Shown here: positions 12,601 to 23,549 of the stretch, piece by piece
Numbering within the stretch: position 1 is the first letter of the stretch
Layout: each line of letters opens with the position of its first letter
Assembly: GCA_037974665.1 (NCBI GenBank)
Contig: CM075770.1
Location: 2,182,501-2,246,500 of the forward strand
Reading direction: 5' to 3'
From: Ehretia macrophylla
Taxonomy: Eukaryota; Streptophyta; Magnoliopsida; Boraginales; Ehretiaceae
DNA length: 64,000 nucleotides
Notes under the pieces: model-generated
The model's input: the letters and a program-made list of their open reading frames with translations, nothing else
Told to the model about the DNA's origin: nothing
Databases searched by the model: none
Translations under genes and position numbers: made by a program

Positions 12601-15594
12601 ATTACTTTGTATCTCTCTTAAGTTTTCATAGTCATGTGGGCTTCTCTGGTATTGTTCAGGTTCATCCAAGTGATGTTCTGGGACCTTCCGTTCCTGGCCC
12701 CATTGTGCTCCTTGTTGACTGCCCTACATTACCTCATTTTCAGGAGCTGTTGTCTAAACGGTTTCTTGCAGATTATTATGCAGATACATCTGGTGACCAA
12801 CAGGAAAGTCAAAAAACTGTCAATTGTATTATTCACCTAAGTCCTGTATCCGTCACCAACACAACCAAGTATCAGAATTGGATGTCAAGGTTTGGTGGGG
12901 CACAGCATATCATGGCAGGACATGAAATGTTAGTTCTTTCAAGATATTTTATTTCTCAATGCATCCATGAGATTTTTTTCTTTGATTGCTCATTCCGTGT
13001 GAATAATTACGGATTTTGCGGTTCTTGTGATGTTTGCAGGAGGAATGTTGAGGTTCCGATTCTAAAATCCAGTGCAAGAATTGCAGCAAGACTTAACTAC
13101 CTGTGTCCTCAATTTTTCCCTGCTCCTGGATTCTGGTCTTTGCAACAACAAAATTGCTTACCCTCAGGCTCGAGTGCATCAAGTATGGTATGTTATAACA
13201 TATAACTATATCTGGACTACAGTGATTCATTTACTTTAGGTGCCTGGATAATTGGAATTCGAACAAGATGACAAGCAACTAAGCAGTCTTCTTTGTTTCG
13301 TACTGTCAGGATTCTGTCACAAAGTCTTCTGAAAGCTTATCTGCTGAAAATCTCCTCAAGGTATGAAAAACTAATTGTTTTGCAGAATTTGGTAGCATGG
13401 TAGTTGCTTAATCTTATTATCCCTTTGTCTTCTCCGTTTTAGTTTCATGGCTTCAATGTTTGGGAAATGTTCCAAACACGAAAAATTAAATAGTCATATT
13501 CATTCAATCCACAACCAAAATTTTTATGACTCACTTCTTGATTGAACTTGTGTCCATAGATTCAATTTGCAACTGCTTGTTTCCCATCTTGTTACTATTT
13601 TTTGATCATGTGACATGTAATTAAACTCTTGCATACTGAGTCCCATCACTAAACTTCTCTCAAAATTCATGCACAAGTTTTAGCTTCAACTGAAATGTCT
13701 ATCGCCTGTAAACTTTATCCATGCCGGTAATGATAATTGTAACTTTGCAGTTTAATTTGCGTCCGTATGCACATCTTGGACTGGATAAATCTGCTATACT
13801 AAGCATGACGTCTTCCTTGGAAATTATTGATGAGTTATTATCAGAGATACCGGAAATTGTAGATGCTTCTCAACGAGTTGCCCATTTCTGCAGTGGACAG
13901 AAAGAAGCAAGCGGAGTGAAGGCACCTGTGCTAGATAAACAAATTGTGGTTGAAGAGCCATGGTTGCCCGAGACTTATCTTCCTAGTTGTTTGGAAGGTG
14001 TGACAAGGGAAGATATGGAGATTGTTCTTCTTGGGACTGGCTCATCCCAGCCTTCAAAATACCGAAATGTTAGTTCTATTTTCATTAACCTTTTCTCGAA
14101 AGGAAGTATACTCTTTGATTGTGGTGAAGGAACTCTGGGACAGCTCAAACGAAGGTAGTGCACCTATATATTTCTCACGTGTTTTTAAGCGTATCTCCAT
14201 TGATTTTTTATTATCTTCTTAACATGTGAGATTTTATGCTGACTGTGGGACAGATTTGGCATCAACGGTGCAGATGATGCTGTGAGAAGCTTGAGGTGTA
14301 TATGGATTTCTCATATTCACGCGGATCACCATACAGGTCTTGCTAGAATACTTGCTCTCAGACGTGATTTGCTGAAGGGAATGCCCCATGAGCCTTTGAT
14401 TGTTGTTGGGCCCAGGCAGCTCAAGAGATTCCTAGATGCATATCAAAGACTTGAGGATTTAGATATGCAATTCCTTGATTGTAGGCATACAACTGAAGCT
14501 TCTTTGGAGGCTTTCGAGTTGAATGAAAATACTTTGGCTCCAGGGAATCCAAATACTATTGAGAACATAAATGGAAACAAAATTGGGGAAGTGGATCAAA
14601 ATATTAATTCCACTCTGTTTGCTAAAGGAAGTCATATGCAGAGCTACTGGAAGAGGCCAGGCAGTCCAGTTGACAATTCTGTAGCCTTGCCTATCCTAAA
14701 GAATTTAAAAAGGGTACTTCAGGAATCAGGATTAGAGGCCTTGATAAGTTTTCCTGTAATCCATTGTCCACAGGCTTTTGGTGTCGCGTTGAAGGCTGCT
14801 TCTAGAATCAACAGTGCTGGAAAAACCATACCAGGGTGGAAGATTGTTTACTCCGGTGACACTAGGCCTTGTCCAGAACTAATTGAGGCTTCTCGTGGGG
14901 CCACAGTTCTCATACACGAGGCAAGTTATCACCCTATCATCATACTATATGCTGTAATTGATTTACGTGTAAAAAGTTAGACTCGATATTATTTTCTAGG
15001 ATCACAACACAAACTTAAAATGAATGCGATAAATTCTATGGGAGAGTGAAAGTGAAAACTATATTGATGGACAATAGACTTCATATTCCATAGATCACAT
15101 GTAAAGTGGATATTCAGTTCTAAAAAAATTGAATCAGCGAACAACTGGTTTACAAGTTCAAATGAATTTTGATAACTCCTATTTTGTTGCTTAAGCGCGG
15201 TCTTGCTTTCTTTCTTGTTTTCCTTGTGTGTTTTCCCAAGTTGATGAAATTAGTCGAGTTCTTTTGATTACTGCTGCAGGCGACTTTTGAAGATGGCATG
15301 GTCGAAGAGGCTATATCAAGAAATCACAGCACAACCAAGGAAGCCATTGAAGTAGGGGATTCAGCTGGCGTGTATCGTATCATTCTTACACACTTCAGCC
15401 AGCGATACCCTAAGATTCCAGTTTTTGATGAAACTCACATGCATAAAACCTGTATAGCATTTGATTTGATGAGTGTTAACTTAGCAGATCTGCCTGTTTT
15501 ACCAAGAGTTCTTCCATACCTTAAACTCCTGTTTAGAGATGAGATGATTGTTGATGAATCGGAATATTTAGGCATTGTTAATGCCATTGCTTAA
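9674..15594 (+). CDS. TRZ3/TRZ4: Long-form tRNase Z (tRNA 3'-processing endonuclease)
   Basis: Exons: 9674-10117, 10899-10988, 11499-11543, 11680-11734, 11906-11949, 12069-12572, 12660-12928, 13040-13187, 13310-13360, 13751-14154, 14254-14920, 15280-15594; about 1011 residues. The enzyme cuts the 3' trailer from pre-tRNAs. The N-terminal half (from residue 149) is the degenerate metallo-beta-lactamase domain. The C-terminal half holds the active site: GTGSSQPSKYRN (645-656), DCGEGTLG, the His motif SHIHADHH (704-711), His855, Asp887 in YSGDTRP, His923 in NHSTT and His945. All metal ligands are present. A Ser/Pro-rich start looks like an organelle presequence; Met96 (9959) has a good context and could give a shorter product. 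Arabidopsis long forms TRZ3 and TRZ4 act in nucleus/mitochondria and mitochondria. Odd points: one GC-AG intron and two short in-frame introns. Which paralogue this is cannot be decided. Confidence 0.93.
10097..10430. repeat. Tandem repeat across the tRNase Z exon 1 donor
   Basis: The segment 'aa(t)accatttcttatgtacag', which holds the end of exon 1 and its GT donor, begins a unit of about 145 bp. It recurs at about 10242 and, as a partial third copy, at about 10383. Copies share 'ttctttactgtttttgctatattggggttg'-like text and 'gtggttatttagagctgt'. Copy 3 again reads tatgtgcag followed by GT (10404-10405); copy 2 has a weakened donor (acaagtg). The duplication therefore copied a splice donor into intron 1. 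Confidence 0.8.
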
Positions 15595-15678
15595 TTAACA
15601 AATTTTGCCCCTTACAATTTTTGTGTATGGTGGGGTGGTAACATCACTATCTCAATAAGTTTCATAAATTTCTATCTG

Positions 15679-15805
15679 TGACATCTTGTCCCATATCGGT
15701 TCTGTATGAGATTTGTGTTTAATTAGGGAGGAGAGAGGAGTCTTTTGACATCTCATCCCACATCGGTTTTATATGAGGTTATTGTTCGGTTACATTGATG
15801 TTTCA
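15679..15805. repeat. Two-copy repeat of a retroelement-like end
   Basis: The phrase tgacatct-gtcccatatcgg...tatgag starts at 15679 and again at 15746 (period 67). It resembles the 'tgtgacatcccacatcg' start of the solo LTR at 48832. It lies 85 bases past the tRNase Z stop and may be part of its 3' UTR. It is probably a fragment of a small LTR element; ends and target duplication are unclear. Confidence 0.4.
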
Positions 15806-16347
15806 AAAGCCCGCTCGATAATACAAGGCCTTTGAGTACAGCAATGGTCAGGTTTGAAGTTTGAACAAAGTGCAACGGACATATGAATAGACCCCTCCAA
15901 CGGGCATATGGACGTAGATGTGTGGCTGCTGGAGAAGAAAACTGCACAATTTTATTAGCTTGGTGCAAATTGATGTTGGACCCGCCTAGAAGTTACCTTG
16001 CTAGGCCGTCAATCTTTACCGTAAGAATATGCATTAAGATATGTTGTTGTATTACAAAATTAATAGTATTATGATGAATTCAATGTGATTTTGATTAAAA
16101 TTGACTGACTGCATATCGATTGGTACACCAACTTAAGGTGTAGTAAAAGTCCAAAGCAATTACTCCTAGAAACTAGTATTATTGATCTACTTTCAAAGAT
16201 TGATTTTGTGGGATGAATTTATACAACGACAGCTGTTTAAATTCACAATTCATATAATTTGTAAAAAAAATTAAATTACATTCCTCTTACTTTATATTTA
16301 CATCATTCTTCTATAATTTCTCTTATCTTGTATGTGGAACTTAAGAC

Positions 16348-16511
16348 TAGTGGCGGAACCACTTAAATGTAAGGGGTGCACAATATTTCTCAACTTTATT
16401 TTTTATTTATTTATTTTCTATATTAGACACTTTTATTATACAAGTATATTCTCTAATCTCTTTTATTATACAAATGTATTCTTTGACCTTAAATTTTTGA
16501 CTCCGCCACTC
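16348..16511. mobile_element. hAT-like MITE, 164 bp
   Basis: Ends TAGTGGCGGA and (reverse complement) GAGTGGCGGAG form short terminal inverted repeats. They are flanked by cttaagac (16340-16347) and cttaagat (16512-16519), an 8-bp target duplication with one mismatch, as expected for hAT transposons. There is no coding capacity. Related ends occur at 27653-27810 and 45468-45675. Confidence 0.65.
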
Positions 16512-16852
16512 CTTAAGATGTGTAAACAACCAATCAAAGCGTCCCTTTTAAAAATTCTCGAACCGTCGAACGTTTGAAGATTTTTATTTGTGGGACAAAC
16601 ATTGAGACAACAAACCACAAAATTGTCTTATCCCAATGACATGATGTCTACTCTTTTTGGCACTAATGTGTGCTTCGATAAAATGCCTCGTACATGTGTT
16701 TGCTGTATTTGGTAGTACTTTGATTGTCACTATTTGACAACGTCAACAGCAACACACAGTTAATAAATTGTCTCTCTCTAACGGGTACGTACTTTCTCTT
16801 TGACTTGTTGCTGCTTCTTTCTTTATTCTTTTTATTTATTTAGAGTATTTTT

Positions 16853-17581
16853 AATAGAGGTTTTAAAATGTAATTTGGGTTTTTAATTTCTAAATTTAAG
16901 CCTTTAAAAAATAATAATTAAAGTTTTTAAAGATTTTACAAAAAAAAAAAACATTAATAGAAGTTTGTAAAATCCAAATATATATGGAGTCCATTACTTT
17001 TGTTATCTTTTAAGTTAAAATAGGGGTAAATTTCACACTTAGTCCCTATTGTTTAATTATTTTTTCAATATACTCCTTAATATTTTAAAAGATTAATAGA
17101 GGTCCCTAATGTTTATAAAAGTTATTCAAAATGGTCCTTATTATTCAAACTTAGTCAATTTAGTCCCTATTATTTTTAAAAAAATGTAATTTACTCCCTA
17201 TTATTTTCTAAAAAAATTCAATTCAATTCATGCATGTTAACCCTATTTGGGGACTACATAAAATTTTATGAGAAATAATAGGGACTAAATTAGTTAATTT
17301 TAAACAATAGGGACCATTTTGAATTATTTTGTAAACATTAGGGACCTCTATGAATCTTTTAAAATATTAAGGATCAACTTAAAAATAATAATAAACAATG
17401 GGGACTAAGTGTGAAATTTACCCTTAAAATAGAATCCCAATCTCTATTTTCTTCAACTGGTGTTGTTTTTTTTTTTTTTTTTTCATGAGGTCTCTAAAAA
17501 ACTCAATTATTATTTTTTAAAGACTCAAATTTGAGAATCAGAGACCCAAATTATATTTTAAAACCTCTATTAAAAATACTC
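16853..17581. mobile_element. Tourist/Harbinger-like MITE carrying a nested MITE
   Basis: Terminal inverted repeats begin GAGTATTTTTAATAGAGG and extend about 40 bases; the right copy is the exact inverse. Both ends are bounded by TTA, the three-base target duplication of PIF/Harbinger elements. The element is 729 bp as it stands, but 409 bp of that is a second transposon plus its target duplication (17015-17423), leaving a native length of about 320 bp. The MITE at 56126-56408 is a relative. Confidence 0.75.
17024..17423. mobile_element. Mutator-like MITE (family A), 400 bp
   Basis: Starts GGGTAAATTTCACACTTAGT and ends with its inverse; the inverted repeats extend through most of the element, so a single strand would fold into a long hairpin. 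It is flanked by perfect 9-bp duplications TTAAAATAG (17015-17023 and 17424-17432), diagnostic of Mutator-like insertion. It sits inside the Tourist-like MITE, so it is the younger insertion. Other family members: 23140, 38421 and a truncated one near 26722. Confidence 0.88.
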
Positions 17582-18160
17582 TTAAAAAAAAAAAGCTACT
17601 TTTATATTACAAAAATATTAAATATCTTAAAAATTAATTTCTCACGTTTAAAACCACAGTATTACAAGAGCAAATCTCCAAACCACATTCTATTAGAATT
17701 TATATGATCTAATAATAGATTTAAAACATAGAGTTTGTCCATGCCATGTATCTGCATATGCTACCAATCATCTCATGAACAAATAATACTATGTGAAAAA
17801 CTTGAACAGTGGGTTATAGTAAACTTGGGTAAACTAGGTGTGTTATCTCTCTTTTCAACTTATATATGGTGGTTTTCAATGTGGTAAACCAATCATATTA
17901 GACTATTACTATTTTGAAGAAGAGAAAGGACATAACGTTAAAATCTATACTGAGCTCCCATCACACTGTCCTAATACTTACCTTGCATATCATACCACTA
18001 ATAAAAATGACATTATTAAAACTGACCTAGGCCCAATTAAAATAAATAGTTATAAATAATGTACTAAATTTTACCGATCAACCTTAATCATTTCAAAATA
18101 ACAAAATATCTCATGACCCCACAACTGGAAAAATTCCAAACGACATTCCTCTTCTTTAAC
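17582..18160. other. Upstream spacer of the ERF gene
   Basis: AT-rich sequence with no supported gene. An ORF at 17838-18059 is short and has no recognisable protein features. The region contains the ERF promoter at its right end. Confidence 0.4.
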
Positions 18161-18161
18161 A

Positions 18162-18194
18162 ATATATATATCTTTCTCCCTCTCTCTCTCTCTC
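18162..18194 (+). promoter_or_regulatory. TATA box and CT-rich leader of the ERF gene
   Basis: ATATATATATA at about 18162-18171 is followed at once by a pyrimidine tract ending in seven CT dinucleotides (18181-18194). The ATG is at 18237, giving a leader of roughly 45 bases. This arrangement is common in plant core promoters. Confidence 0.45.
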
Positions 18195-18236
18195 CATCAT
18201 AATTACACTACCCACAAGTCATCACTGAGCTTCTCC

Positions 18237-19001
18237 ATGGCACCAATGGCTGAACCGCAAAGCTCCACAGCTGAACGCATCACCACCACCAACAACACTT
18301 CATCATCATCTTCATTATTTGAGTTAACTCAGTCCATACAAAACTTGGCTACTAACTCATCCAACAAACAAAAGACTGATGAGAAGAAACAAGAAGAGAA
18401 GCAGCAACGTTCAAAAACAACAAGAGAGAGTGGCGGCGACAAGCACCCAATATACAGAGGCGTACGGGAGCGTAGCTGGGGAAAATGGGTGTCTGAAATA
18501 CGTGAACCGCGTAAGAAATCACGTATATGGCTTGGTACTTATCGTACAGCTGAAATGGCAGCTAGAGCACATGATGTTGCAGCGTTAAGCCTTAAGGGCA
18601 ACTCAGCTGTTCTCAACTTTCCTCACCTCACTGAGTCACTGCCGCGTCCAGCTTCATTGTTACCTAAAGATATTCAAGCTGCTGCAGCTAAAGCAGCTGC
18701 AATGGAGGAGCTGAGCTCTTCTATGTGTGCTTCTTCTTCATCATCCTCTTCGTCTTCTTCATCGTCAACGAGTGTGGAGATTTCGTCAGCGTCTGATGAG
18801 CTTGGAGAGATAATTAAGTTACCGAGTTTGGAGGGGAGTTTTGACTCGTCCGAGTCAAGAACCGAGTTGACACTGGTGGACTCGGTGGATGGGTGGATGT
18901 ATCCACCGTGGTGCGTGGCGGATAGCGACTTCTGTGGCTTCTTTCTTGATCAGGGGTTGGGTGGAGAGACTGTGATGCCACTCTATCGTGCTTCGATGTA
19001 A
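18237..19001 (+). CDS. AP2/ERF transcription factor, DREB A-4 (TINY-like)
   Basis: A single intronless exon encodes 254 residues. The AP2/ERF DNA-binding domain spans residues 72-129 ([19 protein letters not shown] ... NFP). Val85 and Glu90 correspond to domain positions 14 and 19, the pair that marks DREB-type recognition of DRE/CRT elements. The motif [20 protein letters not shown] directly after the domain is characteristic of subgroup A-4 (TINY, HARDY-like). A basic stretch [11 protein letters not shown] (about 50-60) may act as a nuclear signal. A poly-Ser run (166-177) and an acidic C-terminus ([14 protein letters not shown]) follow and are plausible activation segments. The start was chosen at 18237 because ccATGG has a good context; a second Met is three codons on. 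Family members regulate stress responses and growth; the specific role is unknown. Confidence 0.92.
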   Translation: MAPMAEPQSSTAERITTTNNTSSSSSLFELTQSIQNLATNSSNKQKTDEKKQEEKQQRSKTTRESGGDKHPIYRGVRERSWGKWVSEIREPRKKSRIWLGTYRTAEMAARAHDVAALSLKGNSAVLNFPHLTESLPRPASLLPKDIQAAAAKAAAMEELSSSMCASSSSSSSSSSSSTSVEISSASDELGEIIKLPSLEGSFDSSESRTELTLVDSVDGWMYPPWCVADSDFCGFFLDQGLGGETVMPLYRASM

Positions 19002-19640
19002 TAGGATAGTTTAATGCACGAAATTATTAATATATATTAAATTGGTACTCAATGTGCTTTATGTGTTTTGATATTATTAGAAGATAATTCAATATACAAA
19101 ACTCTTAAAGCGTATTGAGTTCCAAAATAAACATGCGGGTAATATGTGAATATATTTGTTCTTTGGCCGTGTCTGTGACTCATGTACATGTTGGCAATTA
19201 CACTGTTAATACGACCATTTACGTTGTTTTGTTAGCATTAAATATGATTTTGAGTCATTTTTTTCAACATCTTAAGTAAATTATTATATGTTTCTTTTTT
19301 GTCGACCCTATAAACAAACTAGGGTGCTATGACAAGACACCATTCGAATGGTTTTTTGTTTCATTAGCGAATGCCGAATAACGTTAGAAAGATGATTGAG
19401 ACTGCTGTGTGCCCTTTTCAAGTGAAAAAAACATTTAAACAAGGGAACATTCCTGTTACTCCTTCAGGGTTTTCTTACCAAATATGCTTAGTAGAATCGA
19501 AGAAGAATCTATTAAACATTACTAAAAATGTTATTTTCTAGTTTTTTTTTTCTTTATTTTATTTTATTATTTTTGCAATTTTTCTTTGTTTTGGGACATT
19601 ACGAGAAAAGGAGCATTTCAAGTTCTAGACTCTTTCTTAA
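19002..19640. other. ERF 3' region and spacer
   Basis: AT-rich, with no coding frame or transposon ends recognised. The ERF 3' UTR probably occupies the first 100-250 bases; poly(A) signal candidates are ambiguous. Confidence 0.35.
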
Positions 19641-19644
19641 CTAA

Positions 19645-20172
19645 GGCTCCGTTTGTTTGCCGTAAAATAATTTATTTATCTAAAATGTTTTTCGAAGAAA
19701 ATATTTTTTTAGAAAATAAAATATTTTACTGGGCTCTATTTGTTTGGCGTAAAATAATTTGTTAGGCGAAAATATTTTTTGTACAAAATAAAATACTGAA
19801 AAATATTTTTTAATGTTTAGATATACTATGACTTCCGTAAAATATTTTTTTCTCTCAAAGGAAATAAAAATATTTTACAAAATTTTGTACTAGCTGTAAT
19901 TGTTAACCGTAAAATATTTTACGATTGACCAATTTTTCAAAGGAAATGAAAACATTTTACAGAATTTTGTACTAGCCATAATTGTTGATTAAAAAATATT
20001 TTACGGTTGACCAATTTTCCGGTGTTACCAAACACCGTAAAATTAAGTAAAAACAGTCGTAATTTTTGATCGGAAAATATTTTACAATTGACCAATTTTT
20101 CGATATTACCAAACACCGTAAAATTCAGAAAATATTTTTCGAAAAAATATTTTACGGCAAACAAACGGAGCC
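19645..20172. mobile_element. Harbinger-like MITE, 528 bp
   Basis: Begins GGCTCCGTTTGTTTGCCGTA and ends with the exact inverse; both sides are flanked by TAA, a three-base target duplication. Internally, 'ggctctatttgtttggcgtaaaat' near 19733 repeats the left end, and blocks of 'gaccaattttccg-tgtta-ccaaacaccgtaaaat' recur, so the interior is built of inverted and direct repeats. There is no coding capacity. Confidence 0.75.
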
Positions 20173-20239
20173 TAAAATGTATTCGAGTAGATCGTTGGGC
20201 TACAGACTTTATAGTCTTAGGGTACTGAATTCAATACAA

Positions 20240-20630
20240 TTTTGTTGTGAAAATTAGTTAACGGGAAAATATTTTTCAGTAAAAAATGGTGACTATTTTT
20301 TTCAATTTTATGGTGTTTGATAACATCGAAAAATTGGTCAATTGAAAAATATTTTTCGATTAAATATTACAACTAGTATAAAATTTGAGAAAATATTTTC
20401 ATGTCCTTTAGAAGAAAATTTTTTTTTTCTGGAACTCAAGCACTATAAAATATTTTTTAGAAAAATATTTTCTCCAGATAAGTTATTTTATGACAAATAA
20501 ATAAAATCTAAAAAGAAAAATATTTTCTCCTGATAAGTTATTTTATGACAAATAAATAAAATCCAAAAATATATTTTCTTTTAAAAATATTTTATACAAA
20601 TAAATTATTTTATGACAAACAAACGAAGCC
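20240..20630. repeat. Decayed relative of the adjacent Harbinger-like MITE
   Basis: The right end, '...tgacaaacaaacgaagcc', is a diverged inverse of the GGCTCCGTTTGTTTG terminus and is followed by TTA. Interior text repeats the gaccaattt/aaaatattttt motifs in inverted order. A 55-bp unit is duplicated in tandem at 20461-20571. No left terminus was found, so this is a fragment or a rearranged arm. Confidence 0.5.
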
Positions 20631-20639
20631 TTAGTAGCT

Positions 20640-23139
20640 GTTAGGTGAAGATATGGCCATTTTAGGTGAAATATCTAGGCCCTTTTGTTCCAGCTGTGGG
20701 GGCGCAACTTCTACATTTGTGCAAGACAGGAAAGTAACATTAATTCTATATTGTAACAGATATTTTAAATCAGTTGAACTCGCTGTCAATTTTTATTTCT
20801 TTATTCTTTTTAATGTGTCCTTTTTCTAAAGGTCACATTACAAATAACTACAAATAACTTTCGTGATAGTCATAGATATTATCTTGTCGACGAATCAATC
20901 GTTTGTTAGCTTTGAAGAAGTAATCCTAGTGGCAAATCATTGTGGGCAATGACTTGCTAACTTGCAGCCACGTATTGGAAACTGTCTTCATAGTTTTCCT
21001 CACATGTCATATGTAGATTGGACAACCTTTACTATATTTGCAATTTGTTTTTTTTTTTTTGTCGTTACTATATTTGCAATTTGCCATTTCTTGTCAACAA
21101 TAAAAATGAATCCAGCAAAGCTCTCGTGTTCTGATGAGTCTTTATCACCATTTTAGAGTTTTAAATTTGCAGGTGAAAGCGAGACATTTTAATGGTGGAG
21201 GGTAGTATAGAATTAATTACGAGTTAAAATATCTTATCATATGGGATCAAACAGCTAACATTGGACAAGAGTAGATACGGATCCAAACATTTTTTTTATT
21301 AGGGTTATAATATATAATTAATATTTATATATAATTTTTTATTTTTAATAAAAATTAATTAATATTTCAGATTAAAAATATCTTTAAAATATTTTTATTT
21401 TTAAAAGAATTTCGGAGTCATATATATCCATCTGCCCTTGGACAAGACTCCATATATTTTCTATCCAATAATTGATTAGAGAAGTGCTTGTTGAGGGAGT
21501 CTTAAACCTTCTCTTTATTGCTTATATATATATACACGTTATTTTTCTACAAGATGCTGGAAATTCTTTGTACTGCATTCCTAGTCATAGCATGCATGTT
21601 TTAAATAAGACGACAACTTTTTAATTTTCCCCTTCTCTTTGTTTGTTTTTTCATCCAATTGGAGTGGTGTGACTATATATGTTACTATTGGCAGATTTCA
21701 ACATCATAAAATGAATCAATATCTAAATAGAATTAAATTTGACTAGATAATAGACATAAGTAAGAGGGAAATAGAACAGAAAAATGTGGGGAACAAATAA
21801 TTCATTTTCTTGTGTGGAAAGAGTAAGGATTCTTGATCCTGTTTGTCAAAGATTCCTAGTCTTGTTTTTTTATTTTTCTAGATATACTAGAATATTTTTT
21901 CGTGATTATTTACGTATAATATAAGAAGAACATAGTGGACAAACAAAAAAAAAATAGGGAATTTTATTGATTAAATAGAGTGTTTATAAAAAAAAATATA
22001 TTTTGCTGAGATAATATATATATATATATTTCACTTCTTTTTACATGATAAAAATTTATTTCTTAAATACCAACTCATTCTTTATTGTAAAATAGGACAA
22101 TCCTGGTGATTTGACATTTTTTTTATATATATTGTACGAATTAAGTATTTATTGAATAAAAAAAAGATTTCTTATCATATAAAGGATAATAAAGTATTAT
22201 CCAATAAATATATAACAACGCTTGTATATGTTGGTTAGAGAGTAAATCTAGAGTTTCACTAGAAAACAAAAAAATTCCCATTGTTGATTAGCCAAATCCT
22301 CAACATATATGATTTTCGAGTCGGATGATCAATCTACTTACACTTTTGCTAGAGTTGGTATTTCACCAAATTAACAATCATTCAATCCATACATAAATAG
22401 ACCTCATATCATGTGACGCATGCTATTTTAATTTATTACCGTTTGACCTGATATAACAAATTTCCTATTTTCCAATATATATATCACTACAAAAAAAATT
22501 CACATTGTATTCAACAAAAAAATATTTTTACCATTTTGTTGTTTTTTCTGTTTCTCCTGATTCAGAAGATTATTATAAGTTTTAGCAGCCATAATGGATT
22601 ATCTTAGGTGGGACGAGGAAAAATGCCTCATAAGAATACAAAGCATGCACAACTTTTCAAGACTCTGAGGCTGGAGTTCAATCACCAGTCATCAAACAAA
22701 AAAAAAACGCTGGCACTAAGTGATGCGTTGGCTTTTAGGGAAGCACAAGAGTTATCCATTGTTTGAAAATGACATTCTCTTCTTGGTATCCTCTGTGGCT
22801 TTCAACAGGTGGAACCGTTTAATTAGCTATCACTTCAATAAAATTCTTATTTTTTTTTGTATATAACATGCAATTAGGAACAAATTCAAAATTTATTTTC
22901 AGTAAAAATTTAAATTACATAATTTAACATTTATATATAAATAATTTTTTTTAATAAAGGTTGAACTAATTTTTTAATTTAAAAATATTTAAAATAACAC
23001 ACATTTTTAAATAAATTTTAAGTTAAGTAGGGATTATAATCTCCACACATATGTGAGTACACTAAAATCAAATATGATTACTGACAGCTGCAATTTGTAT
23101 TTCCAATATCTTCAACTACATGCTTCACATTTCAAACAA
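20640..23139. other. AT-rich gene-free spacer
   Basis: No gene is supported. ORFs such as 20962-21156 are hydrophobic and without recognisable motifs. Short AT microsatellites occur near 21520 and 22016-22030. Confidence 0.4.
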
Positions 23140-23538
23140 GGGTAAATTTCACACTTAGTACTTATTGTTTACATACTTTTTTAATATAATTTTTAATATT
23201 TTAAAAAATTTATAGTAGTCTTTAATCTTTATAAAAATTATTCAAAATGATCTCTATTATTCAAATATAGCTAATTTGGTCTTTATTATTTAAAAAATAA
23301 TAATTTAATTCCTATTATTTCCTAAAAAATTCATTTCAGTCCCAATATGTGACCCTTATTTAAGGACTAAATTAAATTTTATGTGAAATAATATGAATTA
23401 AATTGGCTAGTTTTAAATAATAGTGACTATTTTGAATCACTTTGTAAATATTAGTGACTTATATAATTTTTTTAAAATATTAAGAACCAACTTTAAAAAA
23501 AAAAAAACAATAGAGACTAATAAGTGTGAAATTTACCC
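23140..23538. mobile_element. Mutator-like MITE (family A)
   Basis: Starts GGGTAAATTTCACACTTAGT and ends in the inverse (...gtgtgaaatttaccc). The flanks repeat 'tttcaaacaa' on both sides (23130-23139 and 23539-23548), a 9-10 bp target duplication. Internal arms match the copies at 17024 and 38421 but are more diverged, so this copy appears older. Confidence 0.8.
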
Positions 23539-23549
23539 TTTCAAACAAC

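Noticed and set aside
12048-13205. Single uninterrupted 385-codon exon for tRNase Z
   Set aside because: It contains two segments with GT...AG borders, T-rich composition and protein text unlike the family; removing them joins family-like sequence (DIM-VHPSDV and GHEM-RNVEVP). Kept instead as a finding on in-frame introns.
17838-18059. 73-codon ORF upstream of the ERF gene
   Set aside because: No motif, no splice-compatible partner exon, and it overlaps the likely promoter.
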